Assembly: GCA_945861605.1 (NCBI GenBank) | Contig: CAMAVG010000006.1 | Span: 1 to 20,223 of the forward strand | Reading direction: 5' to 3' | Length of the DNA: 20,223 nucleotides | Source: Rickettsia typhi | GTDB lineage: Bacteria > Pseudomonadota > Alphaproteobacteria > Rickettsiales > Deianiraeaceae | Shown: positions 7,841-15,047 of the stretch, in pieces | How the letters are laid out: each line of letters begins with the position of its first letter | How positions within the stretch are numbered: the first letter of the stretch is position 1 | Position numbers and translations under genes: made by a program | Notes under the pieces: model-generated | Seen by the model: the letters and a program-made list of their open reading frames with translations, nothing else | Told to the model about the DNA's origin: nothing | Database searches by the model: none

Positions 7841-8664
7841 TTTGCGTAAATTAAATTTGTGAAATCTTGTGATGTTTTGATATTCCAAAACGCGGCGGCA
7901 TCGATTGTTATACCGTTTGTTTTTTGAATTAATTCTTCATAGTTTTGCTTCCTTAGTTCGATCAAGCGTGGGAAAATCCAAAAGAAGAACTCTTGGTCTA
8001 TTTCAAAATCACTGCCAAATTCTTTTTTTTTGTAATAAAATTCGAGGTTCTCCATCAGGAATTTATGGTTGTATAGTATTGGTTTGACTTTCTCCCTTGA
8101 GCGAGAAATCAATGCTTCCTTGTGTTCTTCGTTTGTTTGAAGGTATACAACGGTTGTTTGGGTTTTGATGAGTTCCAGCAGTTCGTCATTTTCAAATACA
8201 ACTTCGCAAATTGAGCCCGTGGAATCGTTAATAAAGCCTGAAATACCGTAATTTTGAAAGGCAATTTTTGCTTTGGAAAAACATTCTTTTGTTGCAAGGG
8301 ATTCCGCTTGTTTGTAAATGTTTTGATGCTCCAGAAATTGCCCAAGTGGGATTTTCCCGTTTTCATTTGTTGGAATTACAAACATTGTGATAACCTCAAG
8401 GTCGTCAAATGTGAGGGATAGCTCCAGTTTGACTGCGAATTTTTCGTAGAGATTTTTGAAATATGGGCTTTGAAATTGTATTTTCTCGATAACGGATTTA
8501 CGAATTTTTTCGCGTAAGTATGTGTGAGCGATTTCGTAATCAACGGAATAATGGAAAAAACCTTCGCTTGCAAGTTTTTGCGAAAGAGTCGTCTTCCCGC
8601 AGCCTGACATTCCAACGAATGTGAAAATTTGGCGTTGAAGTTTTTCTTGCAAATTAGATTTCAT
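7837..8664 (-). CDS. P-loop protein, divergent shikimate-kinase-like, substrate unknown
   Basis: A 275-residue nucleotide-binding protein whose ends look like a shikimate kinase. Walker A is GMSGCGKTT (residues 18-26), followed by a strand with SVDYEI (Asp42) where shikimate kinases have the FIDTDQEIE segment. Near residues 144-197, NDSTGSICE, an ELLELI helix, VVYLQTNEE and then KPIL line up with the ATGGG, VVYLDASPE and RPLL landmarks of the family. However, the GGG motif has become STG, the RPLL arginine is Lys194, the substrate arginine of the FRELE region is not evident, and roughly 60-80 extra residues lie between Asp42 and the NDSTG region. An extra C-terminal helical part follows. The length (275 against about 175) also departs from AroK. 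The ATGA overlap with aroB suggests it could supply shikimate kinase activity, but the missing residues leave another substrate equally possible. Bases 8023-8031 are a nine-T run (nine A in the message). Confidence 0.7.
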   Translation of the reverse strand: MKSNLQEKLQRQIFTFVGMSGCGKTTLSQKLASEGFFHYSVDYEIAHTYLREKIRKSVIEKIQFQSPYFKNLYEKFAVKLELSLTFDDLEVITMFVIPTNENGKIPLGQFLEHQNIYKQAESLATKECFSKAKIAFQNYGISGFINDSTGSICEVVFENDELLELIKTQTTVVYLQTNEEHKEALISRSREKVKPILYNHKFLMENLEFYYKKKEFGSDFEIDQEFFFWIFPRLIELRKQNYEELIQKTNGITIDAAAFWNIKTSQDFTNLIYAK

Positions 8665-8674
8665 TTTATATTTT

Positions 8675-8703
8675 TTGTGGAAAATATGAAGATGATTTAT
8701 ATT
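8675..8703 (+). promoter_or_regulatory. Candidate promoter of the thr operon
   Basis: TTGTGG (8675-8680), a 17-base spacer, then TATATT (8698-8703), five of six matches to the -10 consensus; the -35 is weak. The predicted start near 8710 leaves a leader of about 14 bases, too short for a leader-peptide attenuator of the enterobacterial thr type. Confidence 0.35.
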
Positions 8704-8723
8704 TTGTCAATTTTTTATTTCGT

Positions 8724-10961
8724 ATGTCATATATCGCAAAAATAGACCCATCGTGTTTAACAAGTCGTGAAAGTCTTGAAATGCTAATCACTTCAATTGA
8801 AAAGCTTAGTCCCGATATGACATTCGTGACGCTCACCCAAAATGCACAGAAAAACATTGCAACAATTCTGCAAGCGGCAAAAATTGGAGATTCCTCCTGC
8901 TATACAATGCTTCGGAATATCGTTTTGGAGTACAAAAACATTTTTGATTCCACGCCCGAAATCCATTCTCTTATTGAGGGTTTTTATCAGGATCTTGAAT
9001 CGTTGATCAAATTCGTTGAACTTTCCGGTGAATTTACGCAAAATATTGTGAATATTGTTCGTGAATATTTTTCGCGTTTCACATTCACGCTTTTAATCAA
9101 ACACACACAAGGAAGGTTGAATTTCGTGCAGTATTACACAAAAGATACCGATTCCACAACCCCGCATAATTTGGAAAAAGTGCTTTTACTTAAAAACAAA
9201 AAGCACATTTATAACATTGATTCCAAATACACCAAAAAACCGCAAATTATCAAGGAGATCTCCTTTCAGGATATCCTTGAAGCGCCATCGCTCAACTTCA
9301 ATGGCTTGACAAAAACCGAACTTTTGGCAATTCGAAACAAGGGAGCAATCGTTGAAATTATCGAAATTGAAACTTCTGAAGTTGAAACAACAATTTCCCT
9401 GACTCCGACATCATCAAGCGTTAAAATTGCAACTTGCACACAAGGCGTTGGAATTATTACGCTGGAGCATACTCAAAACGATGAACTTCTTGGAATTTTC
9501 AGCGAAATAACAAGCTTTTGCTATAAAAATGAAATCCAAATTCTGATAACAGCCCAATCTTCTTCGCAATCTTCAATTTCGTTTGGTGTGAAGAGGTATC
9601 ATATTGAAAGAGTGAAAAGTTATATCGAAGCAAGGTTTGGCGGCGAGATATCAAAAAAACTTTTTTCGTATTTCCTGCTGGAAAATCAATCTGTGATTTC
9701 CGTTATTGGAAATGGAATGATTGGAAAAACAGGAACGGCTGGTAATCTTTTTTCTTTTCTTGGGAAGAAGGGCGTGAATATTTATACAATCGCACAGAAT
9801 GCTTCGGAGGTCAACATCTCCTTTTCCGTTGAAGAATCAAAGACTGATTTCGTGATGAATGAAATCAACAAAGCGTGTTTCTTGAAGCAGAATCATGTTT
9901 CGTTGTGTATTTTTGGCTATGGGAATATTGCCAAAGGGTTGATTAAAATGCTTCAAAAACAGATGGAATACTTTGAAAAACAAGGCGTGAGCATTTCCAT
10001 AAATTTTATTGCGAATAGTAAAAAATACTTAATCGATTCCGATGCAAGCGATGCCTCATCCGTTGCAAATGCGTTTGAAAGCGATGGAATTGCATACAGT
10101 GACATAAACAAAATTGTCGAAATCATTACAAAAAATGAACTTTCAAACCCAATTTTAGTGGATCTGACATCAAGCGAAAACCTTGCGAATAGTTATGTAA
10201 AGTTCATTGAAAAGGGTGTTCATATTGTTTCGGCGAGTAAAAAAGCGAACTCATTGCCGTTTGAAAAATATCAGGAAGTGCATGATTCATGTGCGAAAAA
10301 TGGCGTTTATTTCCTTTACGAGGCAAATGTTGGTGCGGGTCTTCCAATTATAGCAACCGTTCAAGACATGCTTCATACAGGCGATTCCATTCGAAAAATC
10401 GAAGGGGTGTTCTCCGGAACATTGAGCTACATATTCAATTCATTTGATGGAACAAAACCATTTTCGGATATTGTCAAAGAAGCAAGAACCCAAGGCTTCA
10501 CAGAGCCAGACCCACGAGACGACCTTTGCGGAGCAGACGCCGCAAGAAAAATTTTAATTCTTGCCCGCATGTTTGGCTACAAAATGAACTTTGAGGATGT
10601 CGCAATCGAAAGCCTTGTTCCAAAGGAACTCGAAGGAGGAATTTTCACCGAAAACTTCTTCGCAGATTACAACAAACAGGACGAAATTCTGAAAAACATG
10701 CACGAAATCGCACAAAAAGAAGGAAAGGTTTTGCGGTATGTATGTTCCCTTGAAAATGGAAATGCTTGTGCAAAAGTTGTTGCTGTTGCGAAAAACTCAC
10801 CGCTTGGTTCAATTTGTGAAACGGATAACATTATCGCGTTTTCAACGGAATATTACAATAAAACTCCGGTTGTGGTGCAAGGTCCCGGTGCTGGAATTGA
10901 AGTAACTTCAATGGCAGTTCTTTCGGATATCATTAAAATTTTTAAGTACATTCAGGTATGA
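8724..10961 (+). CDS. thrA: ThrA-type fusion: degenerate aspartokinase domain - ACT domains - homoserine dehydrogenase
   Basis: A 745-residue protein with the architecture of bifunctional aspartokinase/homoserine dehydrogenase (about 820 in E. coli). The dehydrogenase half is intact: FGYGNIAKG nucleotide-binding turn (397-405), VSASKKAN (502-509), YEANVGAGLP, GVFSGTLSYIF, and TEPDPRDD through ARK with Glu594, Asp605 and Lys609 at the spacing of the known catalytic residues. Two ACT segments are visible around residues 233-385 (TAQSSSQSSISF and IAQNASEVNISF). The first about 230 residues align only as a shell of an aspartokinase: where KFGGTS is expected the protein has KIDPSC (residues 6-11), the middle of the kinase is shortened, and NIDSKYTKKP (164-173) sits where the TDVDGVYTCDPR segment belongs. 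Kinase activity is therefore improbable, and aspartokinase must be supplied by another gene. It makes homoserine for threonine and methionine and leads an operon ending in thrC. The ACT domains may still sense an amino acid. Confidence 0.9.
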   Translation: MSYIAKIDPSCLTSRESLEMLITSIEKLSPDMTFVTLTQNAQKNIATILQAAKIGDSSCYTMLRNIVLEYKNIFDSTPEIHSLIEGFYQDLESLIKFVELSGEFTQNIVNIVREYFSRFTFTLLIKHTQGRLNFVQYYTKDTDSTTPHNLEKVLLLKNKKHIYNIDSKYTKKPQIIKEISFQDILEAPSLNFNGLTKTELLAIRNKGAIVEIIEIETSEVETTISLTPTSSSVKIATCTQGVGIITLEHTQNDELLGIFSEITSFCYKNEIQILITAQSSSQSSISFGVKRYHIERVKSYIEARFGGEISKKLFSYFLLENQSVISVIGNGMIGKTGTAGNLFSFLGKKGVNIYTIAQNASEVNISFSVEESKTDFVMNEINKACFLKQNHVSLCIFGYGNIAKGLIKMLQKQMEYFEKQGVSISINFIANSKKYLIDSDASDASSVANAFESDGIAYSDINKIVEIITKNELSNPILVDLTSSENLANSYVKFIEKGVHIVSASKKANSLPFEKYQEVHDSCAKNGVYFLYEANVGAGLPIIATVQDMLHTGDSIRKIEGVFSGTLSYIFNSFDGTKPFSDIVKEARTQGFTEPDPRDDLCGADAARKILILARMFGYKMNFEDVAIESLVPKELEGGIFTENFFADYNKQDEILKNMHEIAQKEGKVLRYVCSLENGNACAKVVAVAKNSPLGSICETDNIIAFSTEYYNKTPVVVQGPGAGIEVTSMAVLSDIIKIFKYIQV

Positions 10962-11176
10962 TGACACCAGATAAAATTAAGGAAAGGCTATCGCTTTTAA
11001 GGTTATACCTTGCAGGTCTTCTTACATGCATATTTACATCGTTTATTTGGTTTTGGCAAAATATCGGAAATGTTGCATCGTTGAATGCTATTGCAATATT
11101 TTTAATTGCAATTTTAAGTTTGCTGCTAATGCTTGCAACTGAAAGAAAAATTAACCGTTTAATTGATTTACTATAA
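10958..11176 (+). CDS. Small two-TM membrane protein of unknown function
   Basis: A 72-residue ORF whose ATG overlaps the thrA stop as ATGA, a strong sign of coupled translation. After a charged start (KIKERLSLLR) there are two hydrophobic segments, about residues 16-34 and 41-60, then a basic end with ERKINRLIDLL. No family is recognised. Its position inside the thr operon could suggest a role near amino acid metabolism or transport, but nothing in the protein shows that. Confidence 0.6.
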   Translation: MMTPDKIKERLSLLRLYLAGLLTCIFTSFIWFWQNIGNVASLNAIAIFLIAILSLLLMLATERKINRLIDLL

Positions 11177-11177
11177 T

Positions 11178-11261
11178 ATGTTTTTAATGTTTTGCATCAT
11201 TTTTGCCTTGGGTTTTTTTGGTCTTGGATACCAAATCCTTAAACACTCGGATGAACAATAA
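11178..11261 (+). CDS. Possible 27-residue single-TM microprotein
   Basis: One base after the stop of the 72-residue ORF an ATG opens a 27-codon frame ending TAA, 15 bases before thrC. The product is a hydrophobic helix (MFLMFCIIFALGFFGLG) with a polar tail YQILKHSDEQ. The tight spacing and the helix-plus-polar-tail layout argue for translation. Its size and the low information content of A+T-rich DNA argue against certainty, and no ribosome site is obvious. It may partner with the two-TM protein upstream. Confidence 0.35.
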   Translation: MFLMFCIIFALGFFGLGYQILKHSDEQ

Positions 11262-11276
11262 TGATACACAAACCCT

Positions 11277-12623
11277 ATGCTTTATAACACAACAAGGAAC
11301 AAGAATGCTCAAAAATCCTTTGCCGAAATCGTCTGTCTAAGCAATGCTTCGTGCGGTGGGCTTTACATTCCATCGGAAATCCCAACGCTAAAGAAATCTG
11401 ATTTTGCAGGGCTTTCATATTCTGAAATTGCACAAAGAATAATTGGCATTTTTACTGAAATTCCACAAAATGATATCGCTGATATTGTAGGAAAATCCCT
11501 TAAGAATTTTACAATTCCCGAAGTATTTGCAGAAAAAACACTTGATGAAAACCTGAAAATTGTGGAGCTTTTCCACGGAGCAACTCTTTCGTTTAAAGAT
11601 TACCCAATGCAGTTTTTGGGTAACATTGTGGAATATATTTTGGGGAAATCCGGCGGGAAACTCAATATTCTAACTGCTACATCAGGCGATACAGGCTCCG
11701 CCGCAATTCACGCATTTGCAAACAAGGAGAACATCAAAATCGTCGTTCTTCACCCAAAAGGAAAAGTGACTGAATTCCAACGCAAACAAATGACGACATG
11801 TCAGGCGGGAAATGTCATGAACATTGCCATCGATGGAACATTTGACGATTGCCAAGCGATTGTAAAATCAATCACAAATTCCCCACTTGCAAAGGAAAAA
11901 AATATTTCCACGGTGAATTCCATCAATTGGGGGCGAATTATGATGCAAATGGTTTATTACATCAAGCTTCTTGAGCACGAAAAAAACGCCAATATTTTCG
12001 TTCCAACCGGTAACTTTGGTAACATTTTCGCCTGCTATTTTCTTAAAAAATGCGGGTTCGAAGGCGTTGGTAAAATGTTTATTTCAAATAATGAAAACGA
12101 TGTAATTTCCACCACGCACAAGGCGGGAATCATGGAAAACAAGAAATCCGTTGCTACAATTTCACCGGCAATTGATATCTCTCTTCCTTCAAATTTTGAG
12201 AGAATGCTCCATATTGAATCAGGGTTTGATGCCGAAAAAATCGCCGAAATTTATGCGAAAATCAAGGGCGAAACTGTTGAATTGCCACCCGAAATTTGGC
12301 AGAATTTCAGGAATAATTTTGATGCTTCCTCCATAACAAACGCCGAAACATTAAGTGCAATAAAGAAATGCTATGACGATTTTGGATATATAATTGACCC
12401 TCACACCGCTGTTTCGTATTCGCATTTTGAAAAATCCGGAGTAAAAAACGCAGTGATAATTTCAACCGCACACCCGTGTAAATTTGAAAATGCAGTTTTT
12501 GATGCCATTGGCGTGAAATCGCAAATTCCAACAAACAACGCTGGCGTTCTGGAAGGGCAAGAAAAACTGAAATTTTCAAGTTCTGAAAATGCGGAAAATG
12601 TTATTTTAGGGTTTTTTGGGTGA
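11277..12623 (+). CDS. thrC: Threonine synthase
   Basis: PLP-dependent conversion of O-phosphohomoserine to threonine, the last step of the pathway. The 448 residues begin MLYNTTRNKNAQKSFAEIV, matching the family N-terminus. Lys107 in HGATLSFKDY is the Schiff-base lysine and holds the same number as in E. coli. TATSGDTGSAA supplies the phosphate-binding loop, VPTGNFGN and ISNNENDV follow, and the C-terminus has DPHTAVSY and STAHPCKFE. No clear Shine-Dalgarno precedes the ATG. The preceding enzyme, homoserine kinase (ThrB), is not encoded here although thrB commonly sits between thrA and thrC. The 3' end overlaps a small minus-strand ORF by 18 bases. Confidence 0.96.
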   Translation: MLYNTTRNKNAQKSFAEIVCLSNASCGGLYIPSEIPTLKKSDFAGLSYSEIAQRIIGIFTEIPQNDIADIVGKSLKNFTIPEVFAEKTLDENLKIVELFHGATLSFKDYPMQFLGNIVEYILGKSGGKLNILTATSGDTGSAAIHAFANKENIKIVVLHPKGKVTEFQRKQMTTCQAGNVMNIAIDGTFDDCQAIVKSITNSPLAKEKNISTVNSINWGRIMMQMVYYIKLLEHEKNANIFVPTGNFGNIFACYFLKKCGFEGVGKMFISNNENDVISTTHKAGIMENKKSVATISPAIDISLPSNFERMLHIESGFDAEKIAEIYAKIKGETVELPPEIWQNFRNNFDASSITNAETLSAIKKCYDDFGYIIDPHTAVSYSHFEKSGVKNAVIISTAHPCKFENAVFDAIGVKSQIPTNNAGVLEGQEKLKFSSSENAENVILGFFG

Positions 12624-12770
12624 GGGTTGTTCATCTTTTTTTACGCGCATAGAGTTAAATGAACTTGTGACGGACGGAGCATTGGATGATTCGCAAACCA
12701 TACCTTTATTGGAATGAGACGCAACTTGTGGCTTTATTGACGGCTTTTGCGGTGGTTTATTGTTAGACAT
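12606..12770 (-). CDS. Possible 54-residue polar, Lys/Pro-rich protein
   Basis: An ATG two bases after the stop of the upstream three-TM gene opens a 54-codon frame ending TAA inside the opposite-strand end of thrC. The product starts MSNNKPPQKPSIKPQ, has a Ser-rich middle and a basic end RVKKDEQPSPKKP; it looks disordered and contains one Cys. No family is recognised and no ribosome site is clear, so translation would depend on coupling. It otherwise fills the gap between thrC and the upstream gene completely. Confidence 0.4.
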   Translation of the reverse strand: MSNNKPPQKPSIKPQVASHSNKGMVCESSNAPSVTSSFNSMRVKKDEQPSPKKP

Positions 12771-12772
12771 TT

Positions 12773-13255
12773 TTAACTAATTAAATTACAATAACACTGA
12801 TATAGTGCCAAAATTTTTGAATACAAGGATATTTTGCAAAGAAATATTACGAACATACCAATGAATAGCAAACCTATTGAAACCTTGAAGTATATTAACG
12901 ACCTCTTTTCCAGTTTTGTCGCTAACGAATTTCGCTCGTCCCAAGGGTCACTCATCTGTCCTGTTATATGAAACGCTTCAATTAATTGCAGCATTGAGCA
13001 AACTAAAATTGCGAACGAGAAAAAAGCAAGAATTGCTCCGCAATACAGCGGTTCTTTACTCTCAACGGCATAATACATAACCAAAACAGCCAGTGTGCCA
13101 ATTGAAATGCTGAATGTGAAGACTTGTGAAAAAGCCCTATCTTGATGTTTCTGCGAAAGTTCACCAAAACGGATTGTGTCTTGATACCTCCTTTCGTCAA
13201 GAATTTTCTCCCTTTCTTGCCTTTCTGCTCTTTTCATTTCCAATATATTCTTCAT
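12773..13255 (-). CDS. Three-TM membrane protein of unknown function
   Basis: The start used is the ATG at 13255 (MKNILEMKRAERQ), one base after the proA stop and preceded by a TTAGGGGG ribosome-site-like run that ends four bases upstream; nine further codons upstream would overlap proA. The 160-residue protein has a strongly charged N-terminal helix (about 1-40), probably a cytoplasmic coiled coil, then hydrophobic segments near 46-64, 72-92 and 122-145. A polar stretch with QMSDPWDERN separates the second and third. I do not recognise the family. The operon position after lspA and proA gives no clear clue. Confidence 0.75.
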   Translation of the reverse strand: MKNILEMKRAERQEREKILDERRYQDTIRFGELSQKHQDRAFSQVFTFSISIGTLAVLVMYYAVESKEPLYCGAILAFFSFAILVCSMLQLIEAFHITGQMSDPWDERNSLATKLEKRSLIYFKVSIGLLFIGMFVIFLCKISLYSKILALYQCYCNLIS

Positions 13256-13256
13256 A

Positions 13257-14450
13257 CTACCCCCTAACCTTATACCCACCATCAGCAGGTTGCACGAACG
13301 ATTTATATGTCGTCAGTTCACGAAGGGCGACTGGACCTCTTGCGTGTAATTTCCCAGTAGAAATGCCAATTTCCCCGCCAAAACCGAACTCAAAGCCGTC
13401 CGCAAATTGCGTCGATCCATTGTGAATCACAATTGCGGATTGAATTTCCGCCTTGAATTTTGCAACAGATTGCTGGTTTTCAGAAAGAATTGCCTCCGTA
13501 TGTTTTGATGAATACTTGTTAATGAAATCCACAGCTTCACCAACATTTTGAACGATTTTGACGGCAATTTTTGCGGCAAGAAATTCGGTGTAAAAGTCCT
13601 CATCGCTTGCAATTCCAATTCGCCCATCAATGCGAATTGAATCCATGCAACCGACGAATTCGCAGGCGGGCATTGAATCAACGATTTTTGAAAGGTGGTT
13701 TTTGGCGAAATCTTCATCAATAACAACGGTTTCAGTTGCCCCGCAGACGGAAACTCGACGCATTTTTGCGTTGATTAGAACCTCGATTGCCATTTGCGGA
13801 TTTGCCGAATTTTCGATATATGTGTGGCAGTTGCCGTCAAGGTGTTTTAGAATCGGAATTGTGGTATTTTCGGAGATAAACTGAATTAAACCCTTGCCGC
13901 CGCGTGGAATTACAAGGTCAATTTCGTCATTTTTCTTCAAAATGGAAATAAGGTGGGCTCTGTCAGAATTTTCAACATATTGCACAAAATCGTGTTTGAT
14001 TCCCTCAAAACCAAGTTCATCAAATGTTGCATGGATTATTTCCACGATTTTGGAAGATGTCAAAACCGATTCACTTCCGCCACGCAAAATACACTTATTC
14101 CCCGATTTAAAACACAGGGCGAAGGCATCCAGTGTGACATTTGGACGCGATTCGTATATGATCAAAATTTTCCCAATTGGGCAGGAAATTCTCTGAATTT
14201 TCAACCCGTTGTGTGGCACAATCCATTCTTCAAGCACCCTTCCAATTGGGGATTCTTGTTCAATAATTGAGCGAAGGGATGCAATCATTCCTTCAAAAGT
14301 TTTGTGTGAAACGGTTAATCTTTCGATGAAGGCGGAATCTTTGCCAAGTTTTATTGCGTTTGAGACATCAATTTTGTTTGCTTCAAATATTTCGTTTTTT
14401 TTTGCTTCCAAGTTAATTAAAAGCGTTTTTAATAAATTATCGTGATTCAT
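13257..14450 (-). CDS. proA: Gamma-glutamyl phosphate reductase (glutamate-5-semialdehyde dehydrogenase)
   Basis: NADPH-dependent reduction of gamma-glutamyl phosphate, the second step of proline synthesis. The 397-residue aldehyde-dehydrogenase-fold protein has IYESRPNVTLDA, KSGNKCILRGGSES, IPRGGKGLI and the active-site region RRVSVCGATETVV with the catalytic Cys, and ends with GEIGISTGKLHARGPVAL, a signature of ProA. It is about 20 residues shorter at the N-terminus than E. coli ProA. AAAAGG just before the ATG is an acceptable ribosome site. It follows lspA by 10 bases; proB is not in this window. Confidence 0.96.
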   Translation of the reverse strand: MNHDNLLKTLLINLEAKKNEIFEANKIDVSNAIKLGKDSAFIERLTVSHKTFEGMIASLRSIIEQESPIGRVLEEWIVPHNGLKIQRISCPIGKILIIYESRPNVTLDAFALCFKSGNKCILRGGSESVLTSSKIVEIIHATFDELGFEGIKHDFVQYVENSDRAHLISILKKNDEIDLVIPRGGKGLIQFISENTTIPILKHLDGNCHTYIENSANPQMAIEVLINAKMRRVSVCGATETVVIDEDFAKNHLSKIVDSMPACEFVGCMDSIRIDGRIGIASDEDFYTEFLAAKIAVKIVQNVGEAVDFINKYSSKHTEAILSENQQSVAKFKAEIQSAIVIHNGSTQFADGFEFGFGGEIGISTGKLHARGPVALRELTTYKSFVQPADGGYKVRG

Positions 14451-14460
14451 AACCTTTTAA

Positions 14461-14952
14461 TTATTTTTCTTTTTTATGAAAAATTGATTTTGCAAAAATT
14501 CCACAAATTCCAATGAATATTAGGCTATCTGCGACATTAAACGCAGGGTAGTGGTGATTGTTCACGAAGAAGTCGAGGAAGTCAATAACACCGCCGTGAA
14601 TTAGACGATCGTAAATATTACCCATAGCACCGGAAATAATTACGCTGTAGCAATATTTCACGAAAAGATTTTTTTCTTTGTACATTATGAAAAATATGAA
14701 AAACAGAATTAAAACGGTTGTTGTGAGTAAAATAATCTTCCCGTTTTCAATTCCAGAAAGAAAGCCAAAACTTACGCCCGTATTTAAAACGCAGACTAAG
14801 CTAAAAAATGGAAGGATATCAATTGTTTTGTTTGGAATGCAAATGTTGTATATCACGGAAACTTTGCTGGCGTAATCCAGAAAAAAACCAATAAGCGGAA
14901 TTATTAAAAATAACGCGGCGTTTTCTGTGTATTTTTTAATCGCACTGTTCAT
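14461..14952 (-). CDS. lspA: Lipoprotein signal peptidase (signal peptidase II)
   Basis: Inner-membrane aspartyl protease that removes signal peptides from prolipoproteins. The 163-residue protein has four hydrophobic segments. The two catalytic aspartates are present in GNIYDRLIHGGVIDF and AFNVADS, and the N-terminal landmarks FFLDYASK and LNTGVSFGF match the family (the usual Gln after the first Asp is Tyr). It is the first gene of a minus-strand operon with proA and is divergent from murC. One possible client is the lipobox-bearing protease at the left edge of the window. Confidence 0.95.
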   Translation of the reverse strand: MNSAIKKYTENAALFLIIPLIGFFLDYASKVSVIYNICIPNKTIDILPFFSLVCVLNTGVSFGFLSGIENGKIILLTTTVLILFFIFFIMYKEKNLFVKYCYSVIISGAMGNIYDRLIHGGVIDFLDFFVNNHHYPAFNVADSLIFIGICGIFAKSIFHKKEK

Positions 14953-14998
14953 GGGCTTGTTCGAATTTATAAATTTTCCATTGCATTAAAGAAAAAAC

Positions 14999-15027
14999 TT
15001 GAAAAATCAACAAATAAAAATTATTAA
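14999..15027 (+). promoter_or_regulatory. Candidate promoter of the murC-secretion-like operon
   Basis: TTGAAA (14999-15004), a 17-base spacer and TATTAA (15022-15027). The predicted start lies about 14 bases before the murC ATG, similar to the short leader predicted for the thr operon; no Shine-Dalgarno is evident in it. Confidence 0.35.
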
Positions 15028-15047
15028 GTTTCACTTATTGCATTTGT

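Noticed and set aside
8023..8031. Nine-base homopolymer in a coding region; similar runs at 14395-14403 (proA) and twice in the GST gene
   Set aside because: Considered as programmed slippage or phase-variation sites, but runs of Lys AAA and Phe TTT codons are expected in A+T-rich DNA and every frame is intact.
8704..8723. Leader-peptide attenuator before the thr operon
   Set aside because: Only about 14-20 bases separate the promoter candidate from the start codon; no Thr/Ile-rich leader ORF or hairpin series fits.
8666..8857. 63-residue minus-strand frame at the start of thrA
   Set aside because: Occupies the divergent promoter region and the antisense of thrA codons; no protein character beyond chance.
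12401..12634. 77-residue minus-strand frame antisense to the thrC end
   Set aside because: Lies almost entirely within thrC, which is certain; no upstream coupling or ribosome site, and the neighbouring 54-residue frame fits the operon better.
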